Shown here: piece by piece, positions 48,001 through 56,252 of the stretch
How positions within the stretch are numbered: the first letter of the stretch is position 1
How the letters are laid out: each line of letters starts with the position of its first letter
NCBI RefSeq assembly: GCF_001297125.1
Contig: NZ_LHPC01000022.1
Coordinates: 62,001 to 126,000, forward strand
From: Pseudomonas sp. RIT-PI-q
GTDB lineage: Bacteria; Pseudomonadota; Gammaproteobacteria; Pseudomonadales; Pseudomonadaceae
Length of the DNA: 64,000 nucleotides
Reading direction: 5' to 3'
Notes under the pieces: model-generated
Seen by the model: only the letters and a program-made list of their open reading frames with translations
What the model was told of the DNA's origin: nothing
Database searches by the model: none
Translations under genes and position numbers: made by a program

Positions 48001-49945
48001 CGGCATCGCCGCGCACGATGTGGACGAAAGCGTCCTGCAAGGTGTCGTTGAGTTGCTGGATGTCGAGTTCCAGGCCTTCGGCGGCAGTGAACGCAAAGTC
48101 GTGAATCCAGAACTCGCGGCCTTTGTTGTGACGCAGGCGATACGGGAACTCACCCAGTACGCGCAGACCGAGGTTTTCCAGAATCGGCAATACGTCGGAC
48201 AGCGCCAGCGGGGTATCGGCGTGATACAGCTTGCAATGCAGTTCGCGCTGACCGGAAACCTGACCCAATGGCTGATAAAAGCTCATCACCAGTGGATTTT
48301 TTTCATTCAGGCTCAGCAAGTGCTGCATGTCGACCACGGCCGAATGGGCTGCGAAACGCTCGCGGTAACCGGCCGGGAAGCCTTTCGGGAAGTCAGCCAG
48401 CACGTTGGTGCCGTGGGCTTCGCCGAAGCTTTCAACCACCAGGCTGGCGTAGTCGTCCTGCCAGCTGCGGCAGGCTTGCACCACTTCTTTTTCCAGCAGA
48501 ACCGGGTCGATATCGAGGCGGTTCTTCGGATCGACGCGCAAAATCAGTTGCACGCGAGCCAGCACGGACTCGGAGAAGAAGGTCCAGAACTCGCAATCCG
48601 AGGCTTTCAGGCGATCCATCAGCACTTGCTGGATCTTCTGGCGCACTTCGGTGGAGTAGATGTCACGCGGCACGTAAGCCAGGCAGTAGCAGAAACGGCC
48701 GTACGGGTCTTTGCGCAGGAACACGCGAATCTTGTTGCGTTCCTGGATCTGCACGATCGACATCACAGTGCTGAACAGTTCGTCGACCGGGGTCTGGAAC
48801 AGGTCATCACGCGGCAGCACTTCGACCACCTGCGCCAGTTCCTTGCCCAAGTGAGCCTTGGCCTGGAAGCCGGAACGACGTTCGATTTCCTCGACCTTGC
48901 GACGGATGTACGGGATGACCCGCACGCTCTCGCCATACACCGACGAGGTGTACAGGCCCATGAAACGGCATTCCTTGATGACGTTGCCGTCGGCGTCGAT
49001 TTCACGGATCGACACGTAATCCGGGTAAGCCGGACGGTGTACCCGGCTTGGGTGCGCAGCCTTGGCGAACGACAACAGGGTCGGTTCGCGCAGGTAGTTC
49101 ACGGCGTAGTCTTCGATGCGCAGGTCTTCGTAGGTCAGGCCGGTGCGCAGCAGTTTGGTCAGGCCCAGGAACGAGTCCTGGTCGTAGACTATGTGACCGC
49201 CGTCGGCTTCATCGCGAACCACGAATTCTTCATAGCCGAGGAAGGTGAAGTGGTTGCCCACCAGCCATTCCAGGAAGCTTTTGATTTCGGCTTTTTCTTC
49301 TGGATCAACCTTGAACTGGCTGTTGTCCAGGCCGGTCAGGATTTCCTGGACCTTGGCTTTCATCGGCTCGAAATCGGCGACCGCAACGCGGACTTCACCG
49401 AGAACCTGCTCGAGCTCTTTGCTCAGCACGTTCAATTCGGCCGAGTTGGCGCAACGGTCGATTTCCAGGTACATCAACGATTCTTGCAGAACGTCGTCGC
49501 CCTGGGTGCCTTTCGGCAGGATTTCCAGCAGCTCGCCCTTGCTGCCGCGACGCACGCTCAGCACAGTGGTTTGCAGGGTATGAATGCTGTAGCCGCGACG
49601 GTTCAGCTCGGTACGTACCGAGTCCACCAGGAACGGCAGGTCGTGGTGCAGCACTTCGACCGCGGTGTGGGTCGACTGCCAGCCGTGGCGCTCGTAATCG
49701 GGGTTGTAGACGCGCACTTGCGGTTGCGCGTGATCGAAGCGCTCAAGCAGGCGCCACGCAGAAAGGGTGCAGCCGGCGAGGTCGGACAACCGACGCTGGG
49801 TCAGCTCGTCCAGGGAAATGATGCCGAAAAATTGTTCAGCGAACAGCGCCACTTGTGGCAGTGCCTGTTCACTGATGTGCTGCGCCAGTGCCGCTTGCAG
49901 TTGGTGCTGGAAGTCGGCTTTGCTGGCTGCGGTGAAGAACGCCAT
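45053..49945 (-). CDS. gdhB: NAD-specific glutamate dehydrogenase, 180-kDa class
   Basis: An enzyme of about 1630 residues that oxidises glutamate to 2-oxoglutarate and ammonium with NAD, serving catabolism of arginine and glutamate. The large N-terminal regulatory region contains ACT-like segments (HHDLPFLVDSVRTELNRRG). The catalytic dehydrogenase core holds the nucleotide-binding GVGDMAGDVFGNGLL and GNVARGGLRWSDREEDYRTE, and a long helical C-terminal domain follows. Length matches P. aeruginosa GdhB (about 1620). The start at 49945 (MAFFTAASKADFQHQL) has GGAG 8 nt upstream; the in-frame ATG 16 codons earlier is not needed. It stands beside the second MoxR operon, as in PAO1 (PA3068 with PA3069-PA3075, from memory). 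Confidence 0.96.
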   Translation of the reverse strand: MAFFTAASKADFQHQLQAALAQHISEQALPQVALFAEQFFGIISLDELTQRRLSDLAGCTLSAWRLLERFDHAQPQVRVYNPDYERHGWQSTHTAVEVLHHDLPFLVDSVRTELNRRGYSIHTLQTTVLSVRRGSKGELLEILPKGTQGDDVLQESLMYLEIDRCANSAELNVLSKELEQVLGEVRVAVADFEPMKAKVQEILTGLDNSQFKVDPEEKAEIKSFLEWLVGNHFTFLGYEEFVVRDEADGGHIVYDQDSFLGLTKLLRTGLTYEDLRIEDYAVNYLREPTLLSFAKAAHPSRVHRPAYPDYVSIREIDADGNVIKECRFMGLYTSSVYGESVRVIPYIRRKVEEIERRSGFQAKAHLGKELAQVVEVLPRDDLFQTPVDELFSTVMSIVQIQERNKIRVFLRKDPYGRFCYCLAYVPRDIYSTEVRQKIQQVLMDRLKASDCEFWTFFSESVLARVQLILRVDPKNRLDIDPVLLEKEVVQACRSWQDDYASLVVESFGEAHGTNVLADFPKGFPAGYRERFAAHSAVVDMQHLLSLNEKNPLVMSFYQPLGQVSGQRELHCKLYHADTPLALSDVLPILENLGLRVLGEFPYRLRHNKGREFWIHDFAFTAAEGLELDIQQLNDTLQDAFVHIVRGDAENDAFNRLVLTAGLPWRDVALLRAYARYMKQIRLGFDLGYIASTLNNHTDIARELTRLFKTRFYLARKLSSDDLELRLEHAILTALDDVQVLNEDRILRRYLDLIKATLRTNFYQTDANGQNKSYFSFKFNPHQIPELPKPVPKFEIFVYSPRVEGVHLRFGNVARGGLRWSDREEDYRTEVLGLVKAQQVKNSVIVPVGAKGGFLPRRLPLGGSRDDIAAEGIACYRIFISGLLDITDNLKDGALVPPTNVVRHDDDDPYLVVAADKGTATFSDIANGIAIDYGFWLGDAFASGGSAGYDHKKMGITAKGAWVGVQRHFRERGINVQEDSITVVGVGDMAGDVFGNGLLMSDKLQLVAAFNHLHIFIDPNPEPANSFAERQRLFDLPRSAWSDYDTSIMSEGGGIFSRSAKSIAISPQMQERFDIKADKLTPTELLNALLKAPVDLLWNGGIGTYVKASTESHADVGDKANDALRVNGNELRCKVVGEGGNLGMTQLGRVEFGLNGGGSNTDFIDNAGGVDCSDHEVNIKILLNEVVQAGDMTDKQRNQLLASMTDEVGNLVLGNNYKQTQALSLAARRAYVRIAEYKRLMNDLESRGKLDRAIEFLPSEEAISERVAEGHGLTRAELSVLISYSKIDLKEALLNSLVPDDDYLTRDMETAFPPSLVSKFSEAMRRHRLKREIVSTQIANDLVNHMGITFVQRLKESTGMSPANVAGAYVIVRDIFHLPHWFRQIEALDYQVSADVQLELMDELMRLGRRATRWFLRSRRNEQNAARDVAHFGPHLAALGLKLDELLEGPTREGWQTRYQAYVAAGVPELLARMVAGTTHLYTLLPIIEASDVTGQNPADVAKAYFAVGSALDITWYLQQISALPVENNWQALAREAFRDDVDWQQRAITISVLQQGDGTQNVETRLALWMDQHEGMIERWRAMLVELRAASGTDYAMYAVANRELLDLALSGQAVVPVTATVSAELEPAA

Positions 49946-50449
49946 CTGTGGTACTCCGCTTGGGCTTGTTATTGATGGAAGCGTCGCGTGCAAAACCCCT
50001 TTCGGGGCGTTCCGTCACCCTGTTCCTGATTCTCGGGCAGAGGAAACAGGGTGACAGGTGGGTGAAGCTGGACGAGACACTCAGGTCACATTCACCTTCC
50101 ATGAATGGGCATCTGCAAAAACGACTCTGCGATCAATTGCACAATGTCTTTACAGGTATCCATTCGATGCGCAGCTTAACCAGTGCGGCAAGGCCCGTGC
50201 TTGCGGTGCTGCGACATATTCGGTCATCGGTACGCTGCTCTCGGCCAATGCCTCGAACAACACTAGCAGTCGTGCAGGAAATTGGGCGTTTTATGCCCGG
50301 ATTTACGGCACATCCGTACCAGAAATGACCAGTAACACTCCCAGTGTTCACGACACATCCTCTGACACTCAGCCGAGCAGAAATTCCCGGGGGCTGGCAG
50401 AATTGCCCTTTGATCGTCTTCACAACGCTCGCCGAGCCAGGAATTTCCC
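49946..50449. other. 504-bp gene-free divergent region upstream of gdhB
   Basis: No convincing reading frame is seen. The part next to gdhB contains a CCCC/GGGG mini-hairpin and the 11-bp inverted repeat described separately (50014-50055). The part before the small plus-strand gene is unremarkable, slightly AT-richer sequence with no recognised motif. Promoters of both divergent genes must lie here. Confidence 0.5.
50014..50055. promoter_or_regulatory. 11-bp inverted repeat in the gdhB leader region
   Basis: GTCACCCTGTT (50014-50024) and AACAGGGTGAC (50045-50055) are exact complements with a 20-nt loop, 70-110 bp before the gdhB start. It may be an operator or, if transcribed, a leader hairpin. 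No T-run follows, so attenuation by termination is not obvious. Confidence 0.4.
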
Positions 50450-50806
50450 ATGCAAATGACCACCTCCCTCTTGATCGTCAACCCGTGCGACGACGAAGAA
50501 GACAACATGGCCATGCTCGCCTGCCACAGCGAACAGGGCGAGATGTTCCTGATGACCCGCTACCCCGACGAAGACGAGCTGGAAATCACCCTCGACGGCG
50601 AGCCTTCGACGCTGGACGGGGTGAAAGTCACCCTCAGCCCTACCCGCCTGCTGATCGAAATCGCGGCTGGCGATGCTGATGCGCTGAATGGGGATGATTC
50701 GCTGGAAATCATTCACAGCACCGATGCGAGCGACCTGGCCGAGGTGGAAGAGACGTTGCAGAACATTCTCAAGGGAACTGGCACTTACATAAGTCAGATT
50801 GCCTGA
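50450..50806 (+). CDS. Small acidic conserved hypothetical protein
   Basis: A 118-residue, strongly acidic protein (LLIVNPCDDEEDNMAML at the start, YPDEDELEITLDGEPSTLDG, DALNGDDSLEIIHSTDASDL). No signal peptide or membrane helix. Pseudomonas homologues are known to me only as hypothetical, located between gdhB and the MoxR operon (PA3069 position, from memory). AGGA lies 7 nt before the ATG. Function is unknown. Confidence 0.82.
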   Translation: MQMTTSLLIVNPCDDEEDNMAMLACHSEQGEMFLMTRYPDEDELEITLDGEPSTLDGVKVTLSPTRLLIEIAAGDADALNGDDSLEIIHSTDASDLAEVEETLQNILKGTGTYISQIA

Positions 50807-50812
50807 TAGACC

Positions 50813-50880
50813 GCTTTCGCTGGCAAGCCAGCTCCTACAGGTTCGCATCAACCGTAGGAGCTGGCTTGCCAGCGAAGGCG
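50813..50880. repeat. REPIN (GCTGGCAAGCCAGC subtype), short loop
   Basis: CTTTCGCTGGCAAGCCAGCT and onward faces CGTAGGAGCTGGCTTGCCAG and onward with about 15 bp between. It directly follows the small acidic gene. Confidence 0.92.
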
Positions 50881-51044
50881 CCCGCAAATCCAACACATCC
50901 CTCGAAAAAACACTCACAAGCCTCCCCGGCGCACATTTGCGCAAAATGCCGTTAGTCGCCGCCCCCCGCGATAGATTAAAGTAACGCCCCCAGCCCTGGC
51001 GTTATTCGAACGTCTTCGGTCACCCTTTCCAGGAACAGTCATCG

Positions 51045-52004
51045 ATGGAACATCGTGAAGCGCTGCTAGCGCTGCGAACCTTTCTTTCAACGCAGATTCT
51101 CGGCCAGGAAAAACTCATCGAGCGCTTGCTCATCGCCCTGCTTGCCGACGGCCACATGCTGGTCGAGGGCGCTCCTGGCCTCGCCAAGACCAAGGCCATC
51201 AAAGAACTCGCCGAAGGCATCGAAGCCCAGTTCCACCGCATCCAGTTCACCCCTGACCTGCTGCCGGCCGACATCACCGGCACCGAGATCTATCGCCCGG
51301 AAACCGGCAGTTTCGTGTTCCAGCAAGGCCCGATCTTCCACAACCTGGTGTTGGCGGACGAAATCAACCGCGCCCCGGCCAAGGTTCAGTCGGCGCTGCT
51401 TGAAGCCATGGGCGAGCGTCAGGTCAGTGTCGGGCGCAGCACCTATGAGCTGTCGCCGTTGTTCCTGGTGATGGCCACGCAAAACCCGATCGAGCAGGAA
51501 GGCACTTATCCGCTGCCCGAAGCGCAGCTCGACCGCTTCCTGATGCACGTGAAAATCGGTTTTCCGGACGCGGCCGTCGAGCGCCGCATCCTGCAACAGG
51601 CCCGTGGCGAAGCCTTGAACGGTGAAACCAAGCCCGAGCGCCGCGTCAGCCAGCAGGCCATTTTCGCGGCGCGCAAGGAAATCCTCGGTCTGTACATGGC
51701 CGACGCCGTGGAGGAATACCTCGTGCAACTGGTCATGGCCACGCGCACCCCGGCCAAGTTCGACCCGGAGATGGCCGAGTGGATCGCCTACGGCGCCAGC
51801 CCCCGTGGCTCGATTGCCCTCGACCGCTGCGCCCGCGCCCACGCCTGGCTCGCCGGTCGCGACTTCGTCAGCCCGGAAGATATTCAAGCCGTGCTCTTCG
51901 ACGTCCTGCGCCACCGCATCATTCTGTCCTTTGAAGCCGAAGCCGCCGGAATTGACCAGGACCGGGTGGTCCAGCGGATTCTCGACGTCGTAGCCGTCGC
52001 TTGA
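51045..52004 (+). CDS. MoxR-type AAA+ ATPase (second operon)
   Basis: A 319-residue MoxR ATPase paralogous to the one at 16720. The P-loop is EGAPGLAKT (residues 41-49, Lys48) and Walker B is LVLADEINRAP (Asp104/Glu105). It shares long identical blocks with the first (RIQFTPDLLP, ATQNPIEQEGTYPLPEAQ, ASPRGSIALDRCARAHAW). AGGAACAG lies upstream. First gene of the six-gene operon running to 57889, each overlapping the next by a few bases. This operon is the core-genome copy by synteny with PA3070-PA3075 (from memory). Confidence 0.95.
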   Translation: MEHREALLALRTFLSTQILGQEKLIERLLIALLADGHMLVEGAPGLAKTKAIKELAEGIEAQFHRIQFTPDLLPADITGTEIYRPETGSFVFQQGPIFHNLVLADEINRAPAKVQSALLEAMGERQVSVGRSTYELSPLFLVMATQNPIEQEGTYPLPEAQLDRFLMHVKIGFPDAAVERRILQQARGEALNGETKPERRVSQQAIFAARKEILGLYMADAVEEYLVQLVMATRTPAKFDPEMAEWIAYGASPRGSIALDRCARAHAWLAGRDFVSPEDIQAVLFDVLRHRIILSFEAEAAGIDQDRVVQRILDVVAVA

Positions 52005-52009
52005 CCCCG

Positions 52010-52954
52010 ATGAACGCCATCCTGCCGCCGGAACCGGGCATCCGTGTCAGCCTCGCCGAGCTGATCGAGATGCGCCATCGCGTGCGTGAAGTGCAGCTGT
52101 TCTCAACGCCGAGCCAGCGCAGCCCGCTGATCGGCTTGCATCACTCCAAGCTGCGGGGCCGTGGCGTCGATTTCGATCAGGTGCGGGTCTATCAGGCCGG
52201 CGACGACGTGCGAAGCATCGACTGGCGCGTCACCGCCCGGACCCAGGAACCTCACACCAAGCTGTTCCATGAAGAGCGCGAGCGACCGATTTTTATCATG
52301 GTCGAACAGAGCCGTCGGCTGTTTTTCGGTTCGGGTTTGATGTTCAAATCGGTGCTCGCCGCCCAGGCTGCGAGCCTGATCGGCTGGGCGGCTCTGGGCC
52401 ATAACGACCGGGTTGGCGGGCTGGTGTTCGGCGACAACGAGCACTACGAGATCAAGCCACGACGCAGCAAACAGAGCCTGTTGCAACTGCTCAACCGACT
52501 GGTGCGGGTCAATCAGTCGCTACACACCGAAAGCGAAACCGATCGCGATGCCTTCAACATTGCCTTGCGCCGCGCCCGCGAAGTGCTGCGTCCCGGCAGT
52601 CTGGTGATCATCATCTGCGACGAACGTGCGTTGACCGAAGGTGCTGAACAACAATTGAGCCTGTTGTCGCGTCATTGCGATCTGTTGCTGCTGCCGGTCT
52701 CCGACCCGCTCGATCACGCCCTGCCCGCCGCTGGCCTGCTGCGATTTGCCGAACGCGGTGCGCAACTGGAACTCGACACGCTCAATTACGACCTGCGCCA
52801 GACCTACCGCGCCCAGGCCGAAGCCCGGATCGCCCACTGGGAATTGCTCGCACAAAAGTTGCGCGTGCTGCTGATGCCCTTGAGCACCCAGAGTGAAATG
52901 GTCGAGCAACTGCGCGAGTACCTGAACCCACAGAAACCGGGGAAAGCTCGATGA
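52010..52954 (+). CDS. DUF58 protein (second operon)
   Basis: A 314-residue protein with the core LRGRGVDFDQVRVYQAGDDV followed by RSIDWRVTARTQEPHTKLFHEE. A TTG three codons upstream overlaps the MoxR stop and could be used for coupling; the ATG at 52010 is the conventional start. It ends overlapping the DUF4381 gene (ATGA). Paralogue of the gene at 17697. Confidence 0.92.
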   Translation: MNAILPPEPGIRVSLAELIEMRHRVREVQLFSTPSQRSPLIGLHHSKLRGRGVDFDQVRVYQAGDDVRSIDWRVTARTQEPHTKLFHEERERPIFIMVEQSRRLFFGSGLMFKSVLAAQAASLIGWAALGHNDRVGGLVFGDNEHYEIKPRRSKQSLLQLLNRLVRVNQSLHTESETDRDAFNIALRRAREVLRPGSLVIIICDERALTEGAEQQLSLLSRHCDLLLLPVSDPLDHALPAAGLLRFAERGAQLELDTLNYDLRQTYRAQAEARIAHWELLAQKLRVLLMPLSTQSEMVEQLREYLNPQKPGKAR

Positions 52955-53445
52955 GCAGCCTCGATCAACTGCAGCCGCTGATTTCCCCGCCGCCCATCGA
53001 ATTCTGGCCGCCGGCACCGGGCTGGTGGCTGTTGCTGTTATTGCTGCCGCTGATCGGTTTCGGCCTGTGGCAGTTGCGCCGCTTCCTGCCGAGCAAGCGC
53101 CCGATCGTGCGCGCCGAACAACCGCTGGACCCGGTGCGCCTCGCCGCGCTGGCCGAACTGGCGCTGATGCCCAAACCCTACGACGGCGCGCCGGCCGGTG
53201 CCTGGTTGCAGCAACTCAACGGTTTGCTCAAGCGCCTGTGCCGCAACCATTACCCCTACAGCCAGAGCCACACCCTCAACGGGCGCAAATGGCTGGCGTT
53301 CCTCGATAACCGCTGCCCGGCTGCCGGCCTGACCCGCTGGATGGTGCTGGTCGAAGGCGCGTACAAACCCGAATGCAAACTCGACGACAAGGCCATCGCC
53401 GGCCCGACCCAGGCCGTCGACACCTGGATTCGCAAACATGTTTGA
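52951..53445 (+). CDS. DUF4381 membrane protein (second operon)
   Basis: A 164-residue protein with one membrane helix (about residues 25-45, GWWLLLLLLPLIGFGLWQL) and a cytoplasmic tail with LNGLLKRLCRNHYPYSQSHT and RKWLAFLDNRCP. It is uninterrupted and so serves as the reference for the REPIN-bearing paralogue at 18629. It overlaps the DUF58 gene by 4 bp and the VWA gene by 8 bp. Confidence 0.92.
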   Translation: MSSLDQLQPLISPPPIEFWPPAPGWWLLLLLLPLIGFGLWQLRRFLPSKRPIVRAEQPLDPVRLAALAELALMPKPYDGAPAGAWLQQLNGLLKRLCRNHYPYSQSHTLNGRKWLAFLDNRCPAAGLTRWMVLVEGAYKPECKLDDKAIAGPTQAVDTWIRKHV

Positions 53446-54517
53446 GTGCGCCTGGCCGTGGATCTTCGCCCTATTGCCGCTGCCGTGGCTGCTGCGTGTC
53501 GGGCTGCCGGTCGCTGACAGTGGCGAGCCGGCGCTTAAAGCCAGTTTCCTCAGCGACCTCGAAGGCCTGGCCCGACGCCGTGCCCGCGCCAACCTGCCGG
53601 CCTGGCGCCAACAAGCGCCGTTCATTCTGCTGTGGTTGTTGTTGCTGATCGCGGCGGCGCGCCCGCAATGGCTCGGCGAGCCCCTGCCGATTGCCGCCAG
53701 TGGCCGCGATCTGCTGGTGGCGGTGGACGTGTCCGGCTCTATGGACTTTCCCGACATGCAGTGGCAGGACGAAGACGTCAGCCGGCTTTCGCTGGTCCAG
53801 CATCTGCTCGGGGATTTCCTCGAAAGCCGCGAAGGCGACCGGGTCGGCCTGATCCTGTTCGGCAGCCAGGCTTATCTGCAAGCGCCGTTGACGTTTGATC
53901 GGCACACCGTGCGCGTGTGGCTCGACGAAGCGCGGATCGGCATCGCCGGCAAGAACACCGCCATCGGTGATGCCATTGGCCTGGCGCTTAAACGCCTGCG
54001 TATGCGTCCGGCACAGAGCCGCGTGCTGATTCTGGTCACCGACGGCGCCAATAACGGTGGCGAAATCGACCCGCTCACGGCGGCGCGACTGGCGGCTAGC
54101 GAAGGGGTGAAAATTTACCCCATCGGTATCGGCGCCGATCCGGAGCAGAGCGGCACGCTGGGATTCCTCGGTGTCAATCCGAGCCTGGACCTCGATGAGG
54201 CTTCGTTGAAGGCCATCGCCCAAGCCACCGGTGGTCAGTATTTCCGTGCCCACGACGGCAAAGAATTACAGGCGATCAAGGCCACCCTCGACCAGCTGGA
54301 ACCGGTAACCCAACAACCGACGCAGGCTCGTCCGGCCCAAGCGTTGTACCACTGGCCGTTGGCGATGGCGTTGCTGTTGAGCATGCTGCTGGTGGTCCGT
54401 GAACGCTGGCCGGACAACCCGTTGCAACGGCTATTCACCAAGGGGTTGTATCTGCAATCGCCACTGCCTGACTGGCGCCAACGGCTCAAACGCCTGCGTC
54501 CGCGGCGGCGTCGATGA
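53438..54517 (+). CDS. VWA-domain membrane protein, BatA-like (second operon)
   Basis: A 359-residue protein: N-terminal membrane helices (residues 5-20 and 62-75), a VWA domain with intact MIDAS AVDVSGSMDFPD (Asp97, Ser99, Ser101) and LVTDGANNGG, and a C-terminal helix at about 308-322, then a basic tail LKRLRPRRRR. It overlaps the following VWA/TPR gene by 4 bp. Confidence 0.93.
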   Translation: MFECAWPWIFALLPLPWLLRVGLPVADSGEPALKASFLSDLEGLARRRARANLPAWRQQAPFILLWLLLLIAAARPQWLGEPLPIAASGRDLLVAVDVSGSMDFPDMQWQDEDVSRLSLVQHLLGDFLESREGDRVGLILFGSQAYLQAPLTFDRHTVRVWLDEARIGIAGKNTAIGDAIGLALKRLRMRPAQSRVLILVTDGANNGGEIDPLTAARLAASEGVKIYPIGIGADPEQSGTLGFLGVNPSLDLDEASLKAIAQATGGQYFRAHDGKELQAIKATLDQLEPVTQQPTQARPAQALYHWPLAMALLLSMLLVVRERWPDNPLQRLFTKGLYLQSPLPDWRQRLKRLRPRRRR

Positions 54518-56252
54518 GTGCGCTCTGGCCTTACTGGTTCCGTCCCTGGTGGCTGCTGTTGTTGCCGGTGCTCGGCTGGCTGCTCTGGCAGCTCTGGCAT
54601 CGGCAGAAACGCGCCGGACGCTGGCAGATGATTCTGCCGCCAGCCTTCCACGCGGCGTTGCTCAGTGGCGGCAGCGGTCGCGACAGCAAATTGCCGTGGG
54701 TCGCCCTGGGCGTCGCCTGGGTGCTGACCATTCTGGCGTTGCTGGGGCCGAGCTGGGAGCGTGTCGAGCAGACCAGTCAGAAACCTGCCGACCCGCTGGT
54801 GGTGATCCTTGAGCTGACCCCGGAAATGCTCGCCACCGACGTGGCGCCGAATCGCCTGGAACAGGCCCGCCGCAAACTGTTCGACCTGCTGCAATATCGC
54901 AGCGACGCCCAGACGGCCATCGTTGTCTACGCCGGCAGCGCGCACACGCTGGTGCCGCTGTCCGATGACCTGTCTACCAGCGGCAACCTGCTGGATGCGC
55001 TGAAGCCGTCGCTGATGCCACAGGCGGGCCATCGCGCCGATCTGGCGGTGACTAAGGCTCTCGCACTATTGGAGCAAGGCGCCCTTGGCGACGGGCGGAT
55101 TCTGCTGATCGGCTCAACCCTGACCGAAGAGGAACGCCAAGGCATTCGCCGGGCGCTGGACGGCAAGGCGACACAGTTTTTGATGCTCGGTGTCGGCACT
55201 GCCGAAGGCGCACCGATTACGCGCGAGGACGGCAGTTTCCTCAAGGACGAACAGGGCGCGTTCGGGTGCCCCATCTGGCCGAGCCGGGCCTGAAAGCCTC
55301 CGCCAATGGCCTGGACGGACGCTATCGCCACGCGCGCCTGGGCGATGCCGGCCTGCGCGCCCTCGGCTTGCTCGATGGCCCGCGCAACCTGCGCCACGAC
55401 GGCCAGATCCTGCGCCTCGACACGTGGGCCGACCAGGGTTACTGGCTGTTGCTGCCGCTGTTGCTGCTGGCGGCCTGCGCTGGCCGGCGCGGCTGGCTGT
55501 TCTGCCTGCCGCTGCTGTTCCTGCTGCCACAACCGAGCTACGCCTTCGACTTCGAAGACCTGTGGTTGCGGCCCGATCAACAAGGCCTGCACTTGCTCAA
55601 GCAAAAGCGCCCGGCCGAGGCCGCAGCGCATTTCGACGATCACCAATGGCAAGGCGTGGCGCTCTATGAAGCCGGCGACTACAGTGGCGCCGCCCAGCGG
55701 TTCGCCGAAGGCAATGACGCCCATGCCCACTACAATCGTGGCAACGCGTTGGCCAAAAGCGGTGAGCTGGAAGCCGCGCTGGATGCTTACGATCAGGCCC
55801 TGGAACGTCAGCCGGATTTGCGTCCGGCCCTGACCAACAAGGCGTTGGTGGAAAGCCTGATCAAGCAGAAAAACACGCCGCCTCCGGTGGAGCCCGAGAA
55901 AAACGCCGGGGACCAAAACCAGACCTCCGAGCAGGAACCACCGCCCGGAGCGGCCAGCCAACCGTCAAGCGATGGCGAACCGAAAACCGACGCCCAGCCA
56001 ACCACGCCGGACGCCGAGCAACAATCCACCGCACCGCCGAAACCAGGTGCCAATGAAGTCCCCGGTAGCGAGCTGGGGGATGAACAGCACACCACGCCAC
56101 CCTTGCGCCCGGCCGGCAACAGCATCGACGGCGAGCAGCGCCAGGCGCTGGAGCAGTGGCTGCGCAAGATCCCGGATGATCCGGGTGAATTGCTCCGACG
56201 CAAATTCTGGTACGAACAGCAACAACATCAGGATCAGGAAAAAACTCGATGA
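54514..56252 (+). pseudogene. Frameshifted VWA/TPR fusion gene (BatB/BatC-like)
   Basis: The first frame (54514-55293) gives two membrane helices and most of a VWA domain, then runs out of frame at DEQGAFGCPIWPSRA. The rest of the protein continues in the -1 frame from about 55266 (VPHLAEPGLKASANG) through two membrane helices, TPRs (YNRGNALAKSGELEAALDAY) and an acidic Pro-rich tail to 56252. A one-base deletion near 55258-55266 (GCGCGTTCGGGTGCCCC) explains it; restored, the product would be about 580 residues, like its 526-residue paralogue at 20191. The VWA MIDAS is also degenerate: LELTPEMLATD replaces D-x-S-x-S. A GTG at 55266 could start a separate TPR protein. A sequencing error remains possible. 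Confidence 0.8.

Noticed and set aside
45107..49975. Very long plus-strand frames (up to 896 codons) opposite gdhB
   Set aside because: High-GC antisense shadows of a well-conserved enzyme gene; composition is rich in His, Arg, Gln and Val and shows no domain.
55258..55275. Programmed -1 frameshift site in the VWA/TPR gene
   Set aside because: No X-XXY-YYZ slippery heptamer and no clear downstream stimulatory stem was seen; a mutation or sequence error is simpler.
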